Source of the DNA: Aquarana catesbeiana
Taxonomy: Eukaryota; Chordata; Amphibia; Anura; Ranidae
DNA length: 64,000 nucleotides
Assembly (NCBI RefSeq): GCF_042186555.1
Contig: NC_133328.1
Coordinates: 502,040,472 to 502,104,471, forward strand
Direction: 5' to 3'
A program made the position numbers and the translations under genes. The stretch's first letter is position 1; the number at the start of each line of letters is the position of its first letter. A model generated the notes under the pieces. It saw nothing but the letters and a program-made list of their open reading frames with translations. It had not been told where the DNA came from and searched no databases. Shown in pieces: positions 55,173 to 64,000 of the stretch.

Positions 55173-55659
55173 TTAAGCATTATTAAAATCACTGCTCCTG
55201 AAAAAAACGGTCATTTTTAAAACTTTTTTTTGCATTGATCCATGTCCCCTGGGGCAGGACCCAGGTCCCCAAACACTTTTTATGACAATAACTTGCATAT
55301 AAGCCTTTAAAATTAGCACTTTTGATTTCTCCCATAGACTTTTAAAGGGTGTTCCGCGGCATTCGAATTTGCCACGAACACCCCAAATTGTTCGCTGTTC
55401 GGCGAACTTGCGAACAGCCAATGTTCGAGTCTAACATGAGTTCGACTCGAACTCGAAGCTCATCCCTACTAAACAGGAACTGCCAGAGGTTAATACCAGG
55501 TGAAATTCAGACACTTACACTGTTTACATTTAAAAAATAAATGTTTTATTTGTTCATGATTACAGAGCTGCAATAAATTGTGTTTTTTTTTTCTAATATC
55601 TGCTTTTAATTCAGCTTAAAATCACATTACCACCCTGTTACAGGACGATAGATAAAACA

Positions 55660-55872
55660 CAATAGGGGTTATTTACTAAAGGAAAATCCACTTTGCACTG
55701 AAGTAAAGTCGCTGCAGATCCGAGGGGGACATGCAAGGAAATTAAAAATGGATGAAAAAATCAGCAGAGCTTCCCCTAATTTCAGATCTACCCCTTAGAT
55801 TTAGAGCGACTGCACTTCCAAGTGCACTTGCAGTGCAAAGTGGATTTGCCTTTCATACATAATCCCCAATAT
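55660..55872. repeat. MITE related to the block at 16985-17612
   Basis: GGGGTTATTTACTAAAGGAA at the left and TTTGCCTTTCATACATAATC at the right form imperfect inverted ends. The interior (GACATGCAAGGAAAT, CAGCAGAGCTTCCCCT, AAGTGCACTTGCAGTGCAAA) resembles 17330-17612 in inverse orientation. Confidence 0.6.
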
Positions 55873-55982
55873 CTGGATTCCATGGTGTGTTGCGTTAAGG
55901 CAGCCCATTCATTTGAATGGGCTTATTGATACTCCCTAACACACCACTAAAGGTGCATTTGCCATTTTTGGCAAAGTATGCA

Positions 55983-56146
55983 TTGCATGTGTTGTATTGT
56001 AGTGTCTTTTATACTTATCATTGTATTGTTGTCACTGGTCCCCAAAAAGTGTCACTTTTTGGGGACCAGTGACAACAATACCGTGATCAGTGCTGAAAAA
56101 AATGCAGTGTCACTGTATAAAAGACACTACAATACAACACATGCAG
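55983..56146. repeat. Large imperfect hairpin
   Basis: GCATGTGTTGTATTGTAGTG at 55984 pairs with CACTACAATACAACACATGC at 56125, and GTCACTGGTCCCCAAAAAGT pairs with ACTTTTTGGGGACCAGTGAC around 56052; the arms nearly touch at the centre. It lies at the left of piggyBac-like copy B and may be a duplication internal to that element. Confidence 0.85.
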
Positions 56147-56184
56147 GTGTCAGATTTGTCCGCCGCAATGTTGCAGTCCCCCTA

Positions 56185-56651
56185 AAAATCGCTGATTGCC
56201 ACCATTACTAAATAAAAAAAGAAAAAGTTCATAAATCTATCCGATAGTTTGTAGGCGCTATAACTTTTCACAAACCAATCAATATACGCTTATTGGGACT
56301 TTTTTACCAAAAATATGTAGCAGAATACATATTGGCCTAAATTGATGAAGAAATTAGCTTTTTTATTTTTTTTTTATTGGCTATGTTTTATAGCAGAAAG
56401 TAAAAAATATTGTTTTTTTTTTTTCAAAATTTTCGGTCTTTTTTTGTTTATAGCGCAAAAAATAAAAACCGCAGACATGGTCAAATATCACCAAAAGAAA
56501 GCTGTATTTGTGGGGAAAAAAAGGACATCAATTTCATTTGGGTACAGTGTTGTATGACTGCGCAATTGTCCGGTAAAATAACACAGTGCCGTATTGCAAA
56601 AAATGGCCTGGTCAGGAAGGGGGTAAAACCTTCCGGGGCTGAAGTGGTTAA
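56185..56651 (+). mobile_element. piggyBac-like element, copy B (3' part)
   Basis: Shares with copies A and C the blocks ACAAACCAATCAATATA, CCAAAAATATGTAG, AAATA.CACCAAAAGAAAGCT, TTTGGGTACAGTGTTGTATG and the end TTCCGGGGCTGAAGTGGTTAA. It ends at TTAA 56648-56651. The left end was not found and is presumably truncated or rearranged. Confidence 0.65.
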
Positions 56652-57197
56652 AGAAATAGGCTGCATGCCAAATACAAAAATATGTTATCACTATGTTTTC
56701 TTTATAGGTTTATAAGTGTTTTTAAAAATAGGCAGTGGGAATCATAAGTCAGAGAAAATCGTTTCAAAGTGAGAGAATCCCTGGGTGTCACCGGGTTATT
56801 AGAATCAGTGTCCCCGTTGGGTTATTTCCCCTCTCTTACTGCTTTAGGGACAATCCAAAAGTGTGGATTTTCTTTCACTTTCACAAATAATGGCACGACA
56901 ACAACAATAACAATAGAAAGAGTGAATCTCCATAATGGGGGACACTAACAGCAATACAAACCTAACAGGTGTTCCAATCCCTTTCCACTCAAGCAAAACA
57001 AACATAAAATGCCTTTAGTTATACTTTAAATCTCATAAAGAAGAAAGGGTATGCAGAGCTATTTTCAGACTGTTACTACTGATGATTTAAATATTTTAGA
57101 CATTTGATACATGAACCACTCATGATGACAGCAATAAATATTAATTCTATATTTATGTATCCAGACATATTTTTATCTTTACTTCAAAAACTTTATT
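56652..57197. other. No gene recognised
   Basis: AT-rich spacer between piggyBac-like copies B and C, without repeats or reading frames of interest. Confidence 0.55.
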
Positions 57198-59001
57198 TTA
57201 ACCACTTGCCGACCGCTGCATGCCGATATACATCAGCACAATGGCAGCAGTGGGCAAATGGGCGTACCTGTACGTTCCCTTTAAGAGTAGGGGATAGCAG
57301 GCGCACGCGCTGCCGGAGGTGCACGCCCGCCGCATACAATGTGACCGTGCCCACGGGTCTCCCGGCGATCGTGTCATGGAGCCTCAGAACGGAGAAGTGC
57401 CTATGTAAACAAGGCATTTCCCCATTCTGGCTTGTGTCATGATACAGATCACCGCTCCCTGTCATCGGGAGCAGTGATCGCTGTCATGTGACTTGAAGCC
57501 CATCACCCCCACAGTTAGAATCACTCCCTAGGACACACTTAACCGCTTCATCACCCCCTAGTGGTTAACCCCTTTGTCACGGAACGCCCCACACTCCACT
57601 TGAGTGCTTCCGTCATATACCGCTTCCTAAGTTCTGGAACACGAGTCCAATGGATCTGGCCATAGGAACCCCAAGAACTAGACAACACCAGTCTTGGAGT
57701 ACATCAGAACTGTTTTTTATTTGAGATATCACACACATTTATACACCAGGCTGACTCAAAGCTAACCTAATTAATATGAGCTAATTATCTCATCCTTTAT
57801 ACAGCCTAGGTGGCTGAGACATGACCTTTCGCCCAGACTTGTGGTCACCGAGCTTCACACAGGAATATAAACACAATAGCTGGAGCTAATTACAATTAAC
57901 AATACAAACATAACCTAATTAACCTAATTAACATGAGCTCCAATAGGAGTCGTCCCGTCTCCTACATTGTATAGAGGACAATGTGATCAGCTCATTCAAT
58001 TAACACACATTACCATAAACATCAACACAGGGTTAATTAGAACAAACAACAATGAGTTGAATACCTTTAGAACCTAGACTAAACTTATTTACATTAAACC
58101 CATTATAGCTGACATCAGACAGGTGAGTGGAGATGATGACATTAGCATCTCCTCCCAGGATGTGTCCCAACAGTATAATTCAGTCTTATCATTCTAATAT
58201 GGCATATAACGGGTTCCAGAGTCTGTGTGTTTTGGGGGGACATGGAGCTGAATCCAAAGTAACACCAACCCCAGGGTCCCCAGGCATACAGCTCACAGAG
58301 AGCACCATTCCCCCAAATGCTAGGGCCCATAATCGGTGGGCAACAGGCTTGCATACAGTCCTCTCCAACAGCCTCTGTTCTGGCTAGGTCTGTGACACCC
58401 TTCACTACCAGTGTCATTAAGACAGTAATCAGTGCATTTTTATAGCACTGATCGCTGTATAAATAACAATGGTCCCAAAATTGTGTCAAAAGTGTTTGAT
58501 ATGTCTGCCATAATGTCACAGTCCCGATAAAAATTGCAGATCACCGCCATTACTAATAAAAAAAAATTAAAAATAAAAATGCCATAAAACTATCCCCTAT
58601 TTTGTAGAAGTTATAACTTTTGGGCAAACCAATCAATATATGTTTATTGCATTTTTTTTTCTACCAAAAATATGTAGAAGAATACATATCAGCCTAAATT
58701 GAGGTAAAAAAAAAATTTATATATTTTTGGGGGATATTTATTATAGCAAAAAGTAAAAAATATTTCTTTTTTTTCAAAATTGTCACTCTTTTTTTGTTTA
58801 TAGTGCAACAAATAAAAAACGCAGAGGTGATCAAATACCACCAAAAGAAAGCTCTCTTTGTGGGAAAAAAAGGATGTCAATTGTGTTTGTGCGCAACGTT
58901 GCATGACCGTGCAATTGTCAGATAAATCAATGCAGTGCCGAATCGCAAAAAGTGCTCTGGTCAGGAAGGGGGTAAAATCTTCCGGGGCTGAAGCGGTTTA
59001 A
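57198..59001 (+). mobile_element. piggyBac-like element, copy C, hosting a solo LTR
   Basis: TTAA (57198-57201) precedes CCACTTGCCGACC on the left; on the right CCGGGGCTGAAGCGGT is followed by TTAA (58998-59001). The 3' half matches copies A and B. Its middle is interrupted at 57575-58397 by an LTR; without that insert the element is about 980 bp. Confidence 0.7.
57575..58397 (+). mobile_element. Solo LTR, 823 bp, perfect 5-bp target duplication
   Basis: Begins TGTCACGG and ends CTGTGACA; TG..CA with 6-bp inverted ends. The five bases before (CCCTT, 57570-57574) and after (CCCTT, 58398-58402) are identical, as expected for integrase-mediated insertion. No internal coding region, hence a solo LTR from recombination between the two LTRs. 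The retroelement family is not evident. Overlapping frames at 58127-58519 are not recognised. Confidence 0.8.
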
Positions 59002-59419
59002 AAGTTTTAAATCCTTTTTGCATGGCCTAACAGCAGTTCAAATTCCAAAATGCAAATAATGTATAATAATGTTAAAATAAAATGTATTATTGTTAACCTA
59101 TCCAAAGGCCCTATACAGATTGCCCTATCCCAAGCACTCAGCCAGTTGCTAACGCAGGAACTAAGGACTGTATTACATTTAATAGCTCAACAGACACAGA
59201 TCAGGGAAGTTTTCTTTTTTTTTCACTGTGCCCTACATTTGGACAGAAACAATGATATCGGCAGCCTGTAACAAGTTTTAATGCTGCTAAACTCATTCTC
59301 CCTGGGAGTTTCCCTACCCATGCAGCCTACATGCAGTCCACATGAGACAATACAAGAATATAGCACAATACGCTACATTCAATAGCATAAGTTAAAGGAG
59401 GAGATTGCCCATGAGAAAA
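59002..59419. other. No gene recognised
   Basis: AT-rich spacer up to the left inverted arm of the PLE. Nothing recognised. Confidence 0.5.
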
Positions 59420-59990
59420 ACATTCAGAGGCAACCACAATTGGAAGTGCTGATCGGGACAGTCTTAAAAGGACAAACAATCAAAAAGCTCAACAGATAAA
59501 ATCATGTGGCGATTTAATAATGACATATACTTAAATGAACAGTTATCTAAAAATCTCCTTGCATAGATGGAGCAACTGTAAAGCATGCTCCTTACTGTGA
59601 AAGTACCTTGAGCAACAGTCGGTGGTGGACCGGCTTGGTAAAGCAATGCTGCGTTGGCAAAATCTTCATGTATTCATGGATATCACTAGGTGGAGGGAAG
59701 CCAGCGTGTGCAGAGCCAGATGGACAATATGAGGCCTCGATCGAATCCCCAATGATATATAGCAGGGTGGTGGAACAGTCACGGAACAAGGAATGGACCA
59801 AGAGGCCGCCAGAACAACCACCGACCGGAGCTGGTGGATGGAAACAACCAAGCGTGATGTCCTACGATCGGGGAACACAAGTCCAAAACAAGGCTTGAAG
59901 CCTCAAAGGGTGGAGAGCAACTGAGGAGAATGAAGAGAGACGATAGCTGTCGTCTTGACAATGCGTATCTGGCGTTGCCCTTCTTTGGGT
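59420..59990 (-). repeat. Left inverted arm of the PLE (LTR-like)
   Basis: Inverse copy of 62322-62890 with scattered substitutions, for example GTTATCTAAAAATCTCCTTG (59539) against its inverse near 62747. Near 59957-59990 it holds the inverse of the hammerhead-like motif, with GCGTAT in place of the ACGCGT palindrome region and so more decayed than in the right arm. Confidence 0.85.
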
Positions 59991-60186
59991 CATGTGACAT
60001 AGACAGCCAATGGGGTTTAAAAAGGGGAGGAGCGCACGAAGGATCACAAATTTAAAGGAACCATGATTGGTTTCTCCACCGCAGCATACCTCCATTGTTG
60101 AAGCAACCTGATGACAATAATTTAATCTACATACACTGCAACTACTCAAACAAAGACAAGGGGAACAAAAAAAAGTAAAAGTCAAG

Positions 60187-60866
60187 GGCTATTGGGAAGA
60201 GCGATATATATGGATACATAACCCTTTCGCCAGACATATAGTGTTCCTAGGGCGTTATATTGATGATATTTTGATCATCTGGAATGGGAGTTCTGAGTTT
60301 TTTGAGTCATTTGTTACTCATTGTAATGACAATACCTTGGTTCTCAGTTTTACACATGTTATAGATTCCACCAACCAAGTGTTTCTAGGCTTGGTATTAT
60401 ACCATGAAGGTGGGTCCATTTGCACTAAAAACGATTGCAAACCCACTAGTGGCAACTCGTACTTACATTATATGAGTTGCCACCATCCCTCTTGGATAAA
60501 CAACATTCCAAATAGACAGTTTCAAAGGCTAAGAAGGGGACTATGAATCACAGAGTGTGCCCCTAAAAAACAAGTTTTTGCAAAAGGGATACCCAAGTAA
60601 AATTAGTGCAAACGGCTCACGATAAGTTTTTGGAAATTGTACCACCTCCCAAGATTCGTGAAAAGCCAGATGTTAACACCATCAGGTTTGTCACCGAATA
60701 TAACAGCAAATATAGATCCATTCAAAGTATCATCAAAAACCATTGGCATATTCTGCATATGGATCCGAAACTAGGACCCATTCTAACCCCAGTGCCACAG
60801 ATAACGTTTAAAAGAACACGTACTCTGAAGAAGATTGTTGCCCCAAGCAAACTTAAAAATTCTTGA
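60187..60866 (+). pseudogene. PLE reverse transcriptase, C-terminal part, frameshifted
   Basis: The frame opens at the truncation point with YWEERYIW and shows the catalytic RYIDDILIIW, then NDNTLVLSFTHVID, QVFLGLVLYHEGG and YLHYMSCHHPSW to a TGA at 60544-60546. After a frame change near 60605 it continues as QTAHDKFLEI, IRFVTEYNSKYRSIQSIIKN, HWHILHMDPKLGPIL and QITFKRTRTLKKIV, the conserved PLE thumb/linker, to a stop at 60866. The fingers and palm A block are absent through 5' truncation. Confidence 0.85.
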
Positions 60867-60878
60867 AAGAAGAGAGTC

Positions 60879-61310
60879 ATGGACATTAGATCCTATTTCG
60901 ACAACAGAACTGGTATTTTCCAGTGTAAGAAAAGGGGATGCTTGACTTGCCAGTTTATCCAACATGGCCAATCCTCCTTTTCTGATAGGGACAGTAATAA
61001 GTATGACATAAAGCAATTTATTACCTGCTCTACTGAGTATGTGATATATGTATTTAGATGCCCATGTAACTTGTTATATGTGGGCTGTACGATGCGAACC
61101 CTATAAAAACGTGTAGGGGAGCACCGACGTTTTATACAAAAGGAACTTCATGAACACAGCGTTCCCCGCCAGTTCAAAATTTATCATGCTAAAAACATTA
61201 ATTGTCTAAAGGTTGTAGCCATTGAATGCATCCTGGGTGGTTCTCTGACTGATAATGAGAGGTTCTCCTTATTATGTAAACAAGAATCATTCTGGATCTA
61301 CAAACTGGCC
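60879..61310 (+). pseudogene. PLE GIY-YIG endonuclease, interrupted
   Basis: The frame starts MDIRSYFDNRTGIFQCKKRG with a Cys cluster (CKKRGCLTC), then YVIYVFRCPCNLLYVGCT, the GIY-YIG core with Ile-Tyr and Tyr-Val-Gly. A TAA at 61104-61106 replaces a Lys or Gln position; RVGEHRRFIQKELHEHSVPR and ECILGGSLTDNERFSLLCKQ follow in frame. At 61311 the sequence changes to an LTR-like insert; the last coding part resumes at 61931. Confidence 0.85.
61213..61310 (+). repeat. 98-bp direct repeat, left copy
   Basis: Identical over all 98 bases to 61931-62028. It encodes the C-terminal stretch of the PLE endonuclease (VVAIECILGG to FWIYKLA). Confidence 0.95.
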
Positions 61311-61930
61311 AATCCTTGAAAAAGTCACGTGACTGTGATGTAACGCGTGGGAGGAGCCAAGGACGCTCTGTGCAGATCAGCAATATCACACAGTGTACTG
61401 CACTGAATCTGCTCCTGTCTAAGGCGGCTGACTGCTATAGTAAAACCTGCATATGCCTTATCATTATAATGCACACGTGAGTGGATTGAAGTTTGCCTGT
61501 GTACCTTGGTATCCTAACTATTGCACAATGATTGTTTTTTTCTCTTATCTGCCTGTTTATGATTCTCATATTGGTTGTGAATAGAAGCAAAAAGCACATT
61601 ATTACTATGAAGGTCAATGAGCACCTTAATTAAGCAAGTGTTTTTAAACAGCTTTGCTAGTGATCAAAAGCTCTATACCAATCAGCATTCTACACCTGTA
61701 TAATTGAACCTTCTGAATACATCCCTATATATTTATTTTTATGTGGATTTTTTATGTGAATTTTTTTACACATTTGGTGTCACTAATTTTTTATAATTTT
61801 ACACTATTTTGATTGCTGGATTTTTTAGGAATTTTTACTCACCGCTGGATTTATTTGACTATTTATATTTATTCTTATATATTCATTTTCATGCACATTG
61901 TGAAGCGCTTCAAATATCATTATTTATTCT
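61311..61930 (+). mobile_element. 620-bp segment headed by a hammerhead-like motif, between 98-bp repeats
   Basis: The segment splits the PLE endonuclease: the frame is continuous up to 61310 and again from 61931, with the 98 bases at the break present on both sides. It begins within five bases of a hammerhead-like motif and is otherwise AT-rich and non-coding. This resembles the LTR-like part of another PLE, or a small hammerhead-bearing passenger, inserted with an unusually long target duplication. Confidence 0.6.
61312..61354 (+). ncRNA. Hammerhead-like motif, degenerate
   Basis: ATCC then TTGAAAA at the CUGANGA position (61316-61322), a GTCACGTGAC stem, GTAA in place of GAAA, and the ACGCGT palindrome (61343-61348). 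G follows, whereas cleavage needs A, C or U. It shares its layout with the motif at 41112-41156, but both core boxes are mutated. Confidence 0.35.
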
Positions 61931-62082
61931 TTGTAGCCATTGAATGCATCCTGGGTGGTTCTCTGACTGATAATGAGAGGTTCTCCTTATTATGTAAACA
62001 AGAATCATTCTGGATCTACAAACTGGCCTCTCTATCTCCCAATGGGTTTAACGAAGGTCTAGAGATTCATAGTATCATCTAG
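61931..62082 (+). pseudogene. PLE endonuclease C terminus (after the insert)
   Basis: Second copy of the duplicated 98 bases followed by the natural end of the protein, SLSPNGFNEGLEIHSII, and a stop at 62080-62082. The NGFNEGLE ending corresponds to PGLNEGISFKPFL at 1504-1542 in the first PLE. Confidence 0.85.
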
Positions 62083-62176
62083 ATCCCCTCCGTTATTGTT
62101 CCTTATTGTTTTGCTACCGTTATTCTACATCTTTTTTCAGTGTGTACCCATAGGATATATACTGAGGGAATTAAAG

Positions 62177-62218
62177 TATATATATATATATATATATAGA
62201 TATATATATATATATATA

Positions 62219-62254
<36 letters not shown>

Positions 62255-62273
62255 TATATATATATATATATAT
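62177..62273. repeat. (TA)n/(TATAGA) microsatellite
   Basis: About 97 bases of TA repeats with GATATA interruptions between the PLE body and the right arm. Confidence 0.95.
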
Positions 62274-62316
62274 CACATGGCGTTATGCATTGGGCACCAT
62301 CTGTCCATTTCAACAT

Positions 62317-62890
62317 GGCTTCCTGAAGAAGGGCCACGCCGGATACGCGTTGTCGAGATGACAGCTATCCTCTCTCTCCATTTTTCTCGGGTTGCTCTCC
62401 ACCCTTTGTGCTTCAACCCTCATTTTGGACTTCCCCGATTGTAAGACGTCACTCTCGGGTGTCTCCATCCACCAGCTCCGGTCAGTGGTTGTTCCTGCGG
62501 CCTCTCGGTTCCTTCCTTGTTCCGTGGTTTTTCCACCATCTTACCATATTTCATTGGGGATTCAATCGAGGCCTTATATTGTCCATCTGGCTCTGCACAC
62601 GCTGGCTTCCCTCCTCCTAGTGACATCCATGAATACATGAAGGTTTTGCCATCGCAGCATTGCTTCACCAAGCCAATCCACCACCGACTGTTGCTCATGG
62701 TACTGTCACAGTGAGGAGCACGCTTTGCAGTTGCTCCATCTATGCAAGGAGATTTTTAGATAACTGTTCATTTAAGTATATGTCATAATTAAATCACCAC
62801 ATGATTTTATCTGATTGAGCTTTTTGATTGTTTGTCCTTTCAAGACTGTCCCGATCAGCGCTTCCAATTGTGGTTTTCACTGAATGTTTT
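62317..62890 (+). repeat. Right arm of the PLE (LTR-like) with hammerhead-like start
   Basis: LTR-like sequence in plus orientation. It begins with a hammerhead-like motif: CTGAAGA (62323-62329), a GGC/GCC stem II with loop CAC, GATA in place of GAAA, and ACGCGT (62345-62350) followed by T. Stem I pairing is poor. The remainder is homologous to 59420-59990 in inverse orientation. Confidence 0.7.
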
Positions 62891-63511
62891 TACTTGTATT
62901 CACAACCCTCCTGGTGTGCTCACCCACACATCTGCTTTTTGGGCTCTTGCTGGACATTTACAAGGTTCCCAGTGAAACATATGTCCCATTTTTCTGGCGC
63001 CAGAGTGTAATTTGATTGCCCATGACAGCTTTCAACTGTGCTCATCTATTTAGTCCCATGGTTAGTGAATTTTTCAAGGGCTTTTTTTCACTTTTCACAC
63101 AATTGAAAAGATGACATTCTAGTTTTCAACGCAGCATGCTTTTTTTCTGATGTGTTTGTGATTAGTTGAGGAAATTATTCACCCTTAAATAACATCTCCA
63201 TTTGTAGTTAGTCAGTACATATTATATCACATCTGGAAAAGACATATACGTGGAGAGACTGTGCATTGTAGCATACAGGGGTCATCTGTTAGTTTTGTCT
63301 ATTGTTTTTGTCTTTCTAAGTATATCTTACCATATTGCTATACACACAGCTTAAAATATTATTATCTGCACATTGCAACCCTTTGCTTCATTGACTTATA
63401 GCCTAACAGAATGGGGGAATTCCAGACAGAAACACATTCTTTAAGAATACAGTTTAAATGTAAGAAAGCATTACAATATTTTGCTAGCTTTTATTTCTTA
63501 AAGCAGCGGTC
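62891..63511. other. No gene recognised
   Basis: AT-rich DNA to the right of the PLE. No terminal repeats or frames of interest were seen. Confidence 0.5.
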
Positions 63512-64000
63512 GCCAACCTTTTTGGCACCAAGGACCGGTTTCACAGCAGCCAATTTTTCCAGGGACCGGGGAGGGGGGCCTATTCATGAAGTCTGTCCAC
63601 AGCCTCTCTTTACATTACAGTGCCCCTTTACAGGGCAGTCCCCTTTACATCACAGTGCCCCTTTTTATTAATGTAATGGGGACTGCTCTGTAAAGGGGGC
63701 ACTGTAATAAAAAGGGGGGGAGCGGTAAAGTAATGGTTAACGTGCCCCTTTACAGTGCAGTCCCCTTTATATTACAGTGCCCCTAGCAATCACAGCCACC
63801 TCCCATCACAGTGCCCCTGCAGTGTACCCCTACCCCTTTCCTCTCTAACATGACACTTCTCCAGGACATTTTTTTCTCTTAGAATAGGTGCAGGAACTGA
63901 AACCCAGTGGGGGGGGGGGGGGTGGAGGAGAAGTAGTGATGTGGTCTGTGTCATTGAGTGGGTGTGCTGTAATTTTACAGTGGGAGTTAGAGGGGCATTG
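63507..64000. mobile_element. hAT-like terminus and GC-rich inverted repeats (partial)
   Basis: CAGCGGTCGCCAACCTTTTT at 63507 followed by GGCACCAAGGACCGG resembles the 5' ends of hAT elements in the Charlie/SPIN style. Downstream, CAGTGCCCCTTTACAGGGCA and inverse copies (ACTGCTCTGTAAAGGGGGCA near 63672) form hairpins, repeated again near 63745. The other end lies beyond the window, and a G-run sits at 63911-63922. Confidence 0.5.

Larger units (their letters stand above)
52409..55468. mobile_element. hAT-type giant palindrome (3.06 kb), copy 2
   Basis: Same family as 23609-26341: TAGGGATGAGC at 52409-52419 and GCTCATCCCTA at 55458-55468, flanked by TTAAACAG (52401-52408) and CTAAACAG (55469-55476), an 8-bp duplication with one mismatch. 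The arms are inverted copies around a centre near 53745. Outward TATA-like boxes and AATAAA (reverse at 53384-53389, forward at 54114-54119) are kept. The right arm contains a 369-bp TTAA-flanked MITE. Compared with copy 1, each arm has an extra duplication of the purine-rich block with GTGCGGAGCGGCCC. Confidence 0.88.
59420..62890 (+). mobile_element. PLE flanked by inverted LTR-like arms
   Basis: A 5'-truncated PLE body (about 60187-62082, plus strand) lies between two copies of one LTR-like sequence in opposite orientation: the left arm 59420-59990 is the inverse of 62322-62890. Both arms contain the same chance reading frame (MSNSRWW..KQCC.GK.FMYSW), which confirms homology. PLEs are known for LTR-like repeats in either orientation. 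The spacing and the 5' truncation suggest the left arm was joined during insertion. Confidence 0.7.

Noticed and set aside
59608..59898. A 96-codon frame found again at 62698-62420, suggesting a conserved protein
   Set aside because: The similarity is due to the inverted LTR-like arms. Differences between the copies are not codon-biased as far as I can see, and overlapping frames are equally open.

Overview
This window has the character of a large amphibian genome, most likely a frog (an inference, with no database search behind it). It is AT-rich and intron-bearing, I recognise no host gene, and transposable elements of nearly every eukaryotic class lie nested in one another: Penelope-like elements (PLE) with GIY-YIG endonucleases and hammerhead-like motifs, PIF/Harbinger, hAT, piggyBac-like MITEs, L1, CR1, L2 and solo LTRs. 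Almost every long reading frame is transposon-derived, and most are broken by frameshifts or stops.

Layout. 1-3760: the 3' half of a PLE (reverse transcriptase, GIY-YIG, long 3' region with a hammerhead-like motif). About 3762-18262: a large PIF/Harbinger element carrying three genes, namely a DDE transposase (+), a Myb-like protein (-) and a MADF-domain protein (+). Its MADF gene was split first by a piggyBac-like MITE landing at a TTAA inside codons 4-5, then by a nearly complete L1 (10861-16558). Its characteristic 3' terminal region ends near 18262. 18769-21355: a CR1 LINE (-). 21796-28141: an L2 LINE (+) interrupted by a 2.73-kb hAT-type giant palindrome (23609-26341). 28195-33830: an hAT transposase gene (-) flanked by minisatellites and a CR1 ORF1 with an esterase domain. 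33990-35365: a second type of giant palindrome. 37430-37834: a pogo/mariner-like MITE. 39238-41930: a foldback repeat and a PLE remnant. 42266-44555: a second, truncated Harbinger copy interrupted by a PLE fragment. 47155-48198: a repeat resembling the piggyBac-like family. 50236-51454: a probable solo LTR. 52409-55468: a second complete giant palindrome. 56000-59001: two piggyBac-like repeats, one hosting an 823-bp solo LTR with a perfect 5-bp target duplication. 59420-62890: a PLE body flanked by inverted LTR-like arms.

How the parts work together. The three Harbinger genes look like one mobile unit: transposase plus two DNA-binding partners, with the Myb-like and MADF genes divergently arranged around a 345-bp spacer that holds a TATA box. 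The giant palindromes share a layout. A GC-rich centre carries outward-facing TATA-like boxes, and in the two complete copies each arm reaches an AATAAA about 220-300 bases further out, so each could be a divergent transcription unit of a non-autonomous hAT family. Part of their subterminal sequence recurs beside the hAT transposase gene, which suggests (but does not prove) a donor relationship.

Limits: family names come from reading motifs; no alignment, database search or folding was run. Element ends are firm only where a target duplication is stated.
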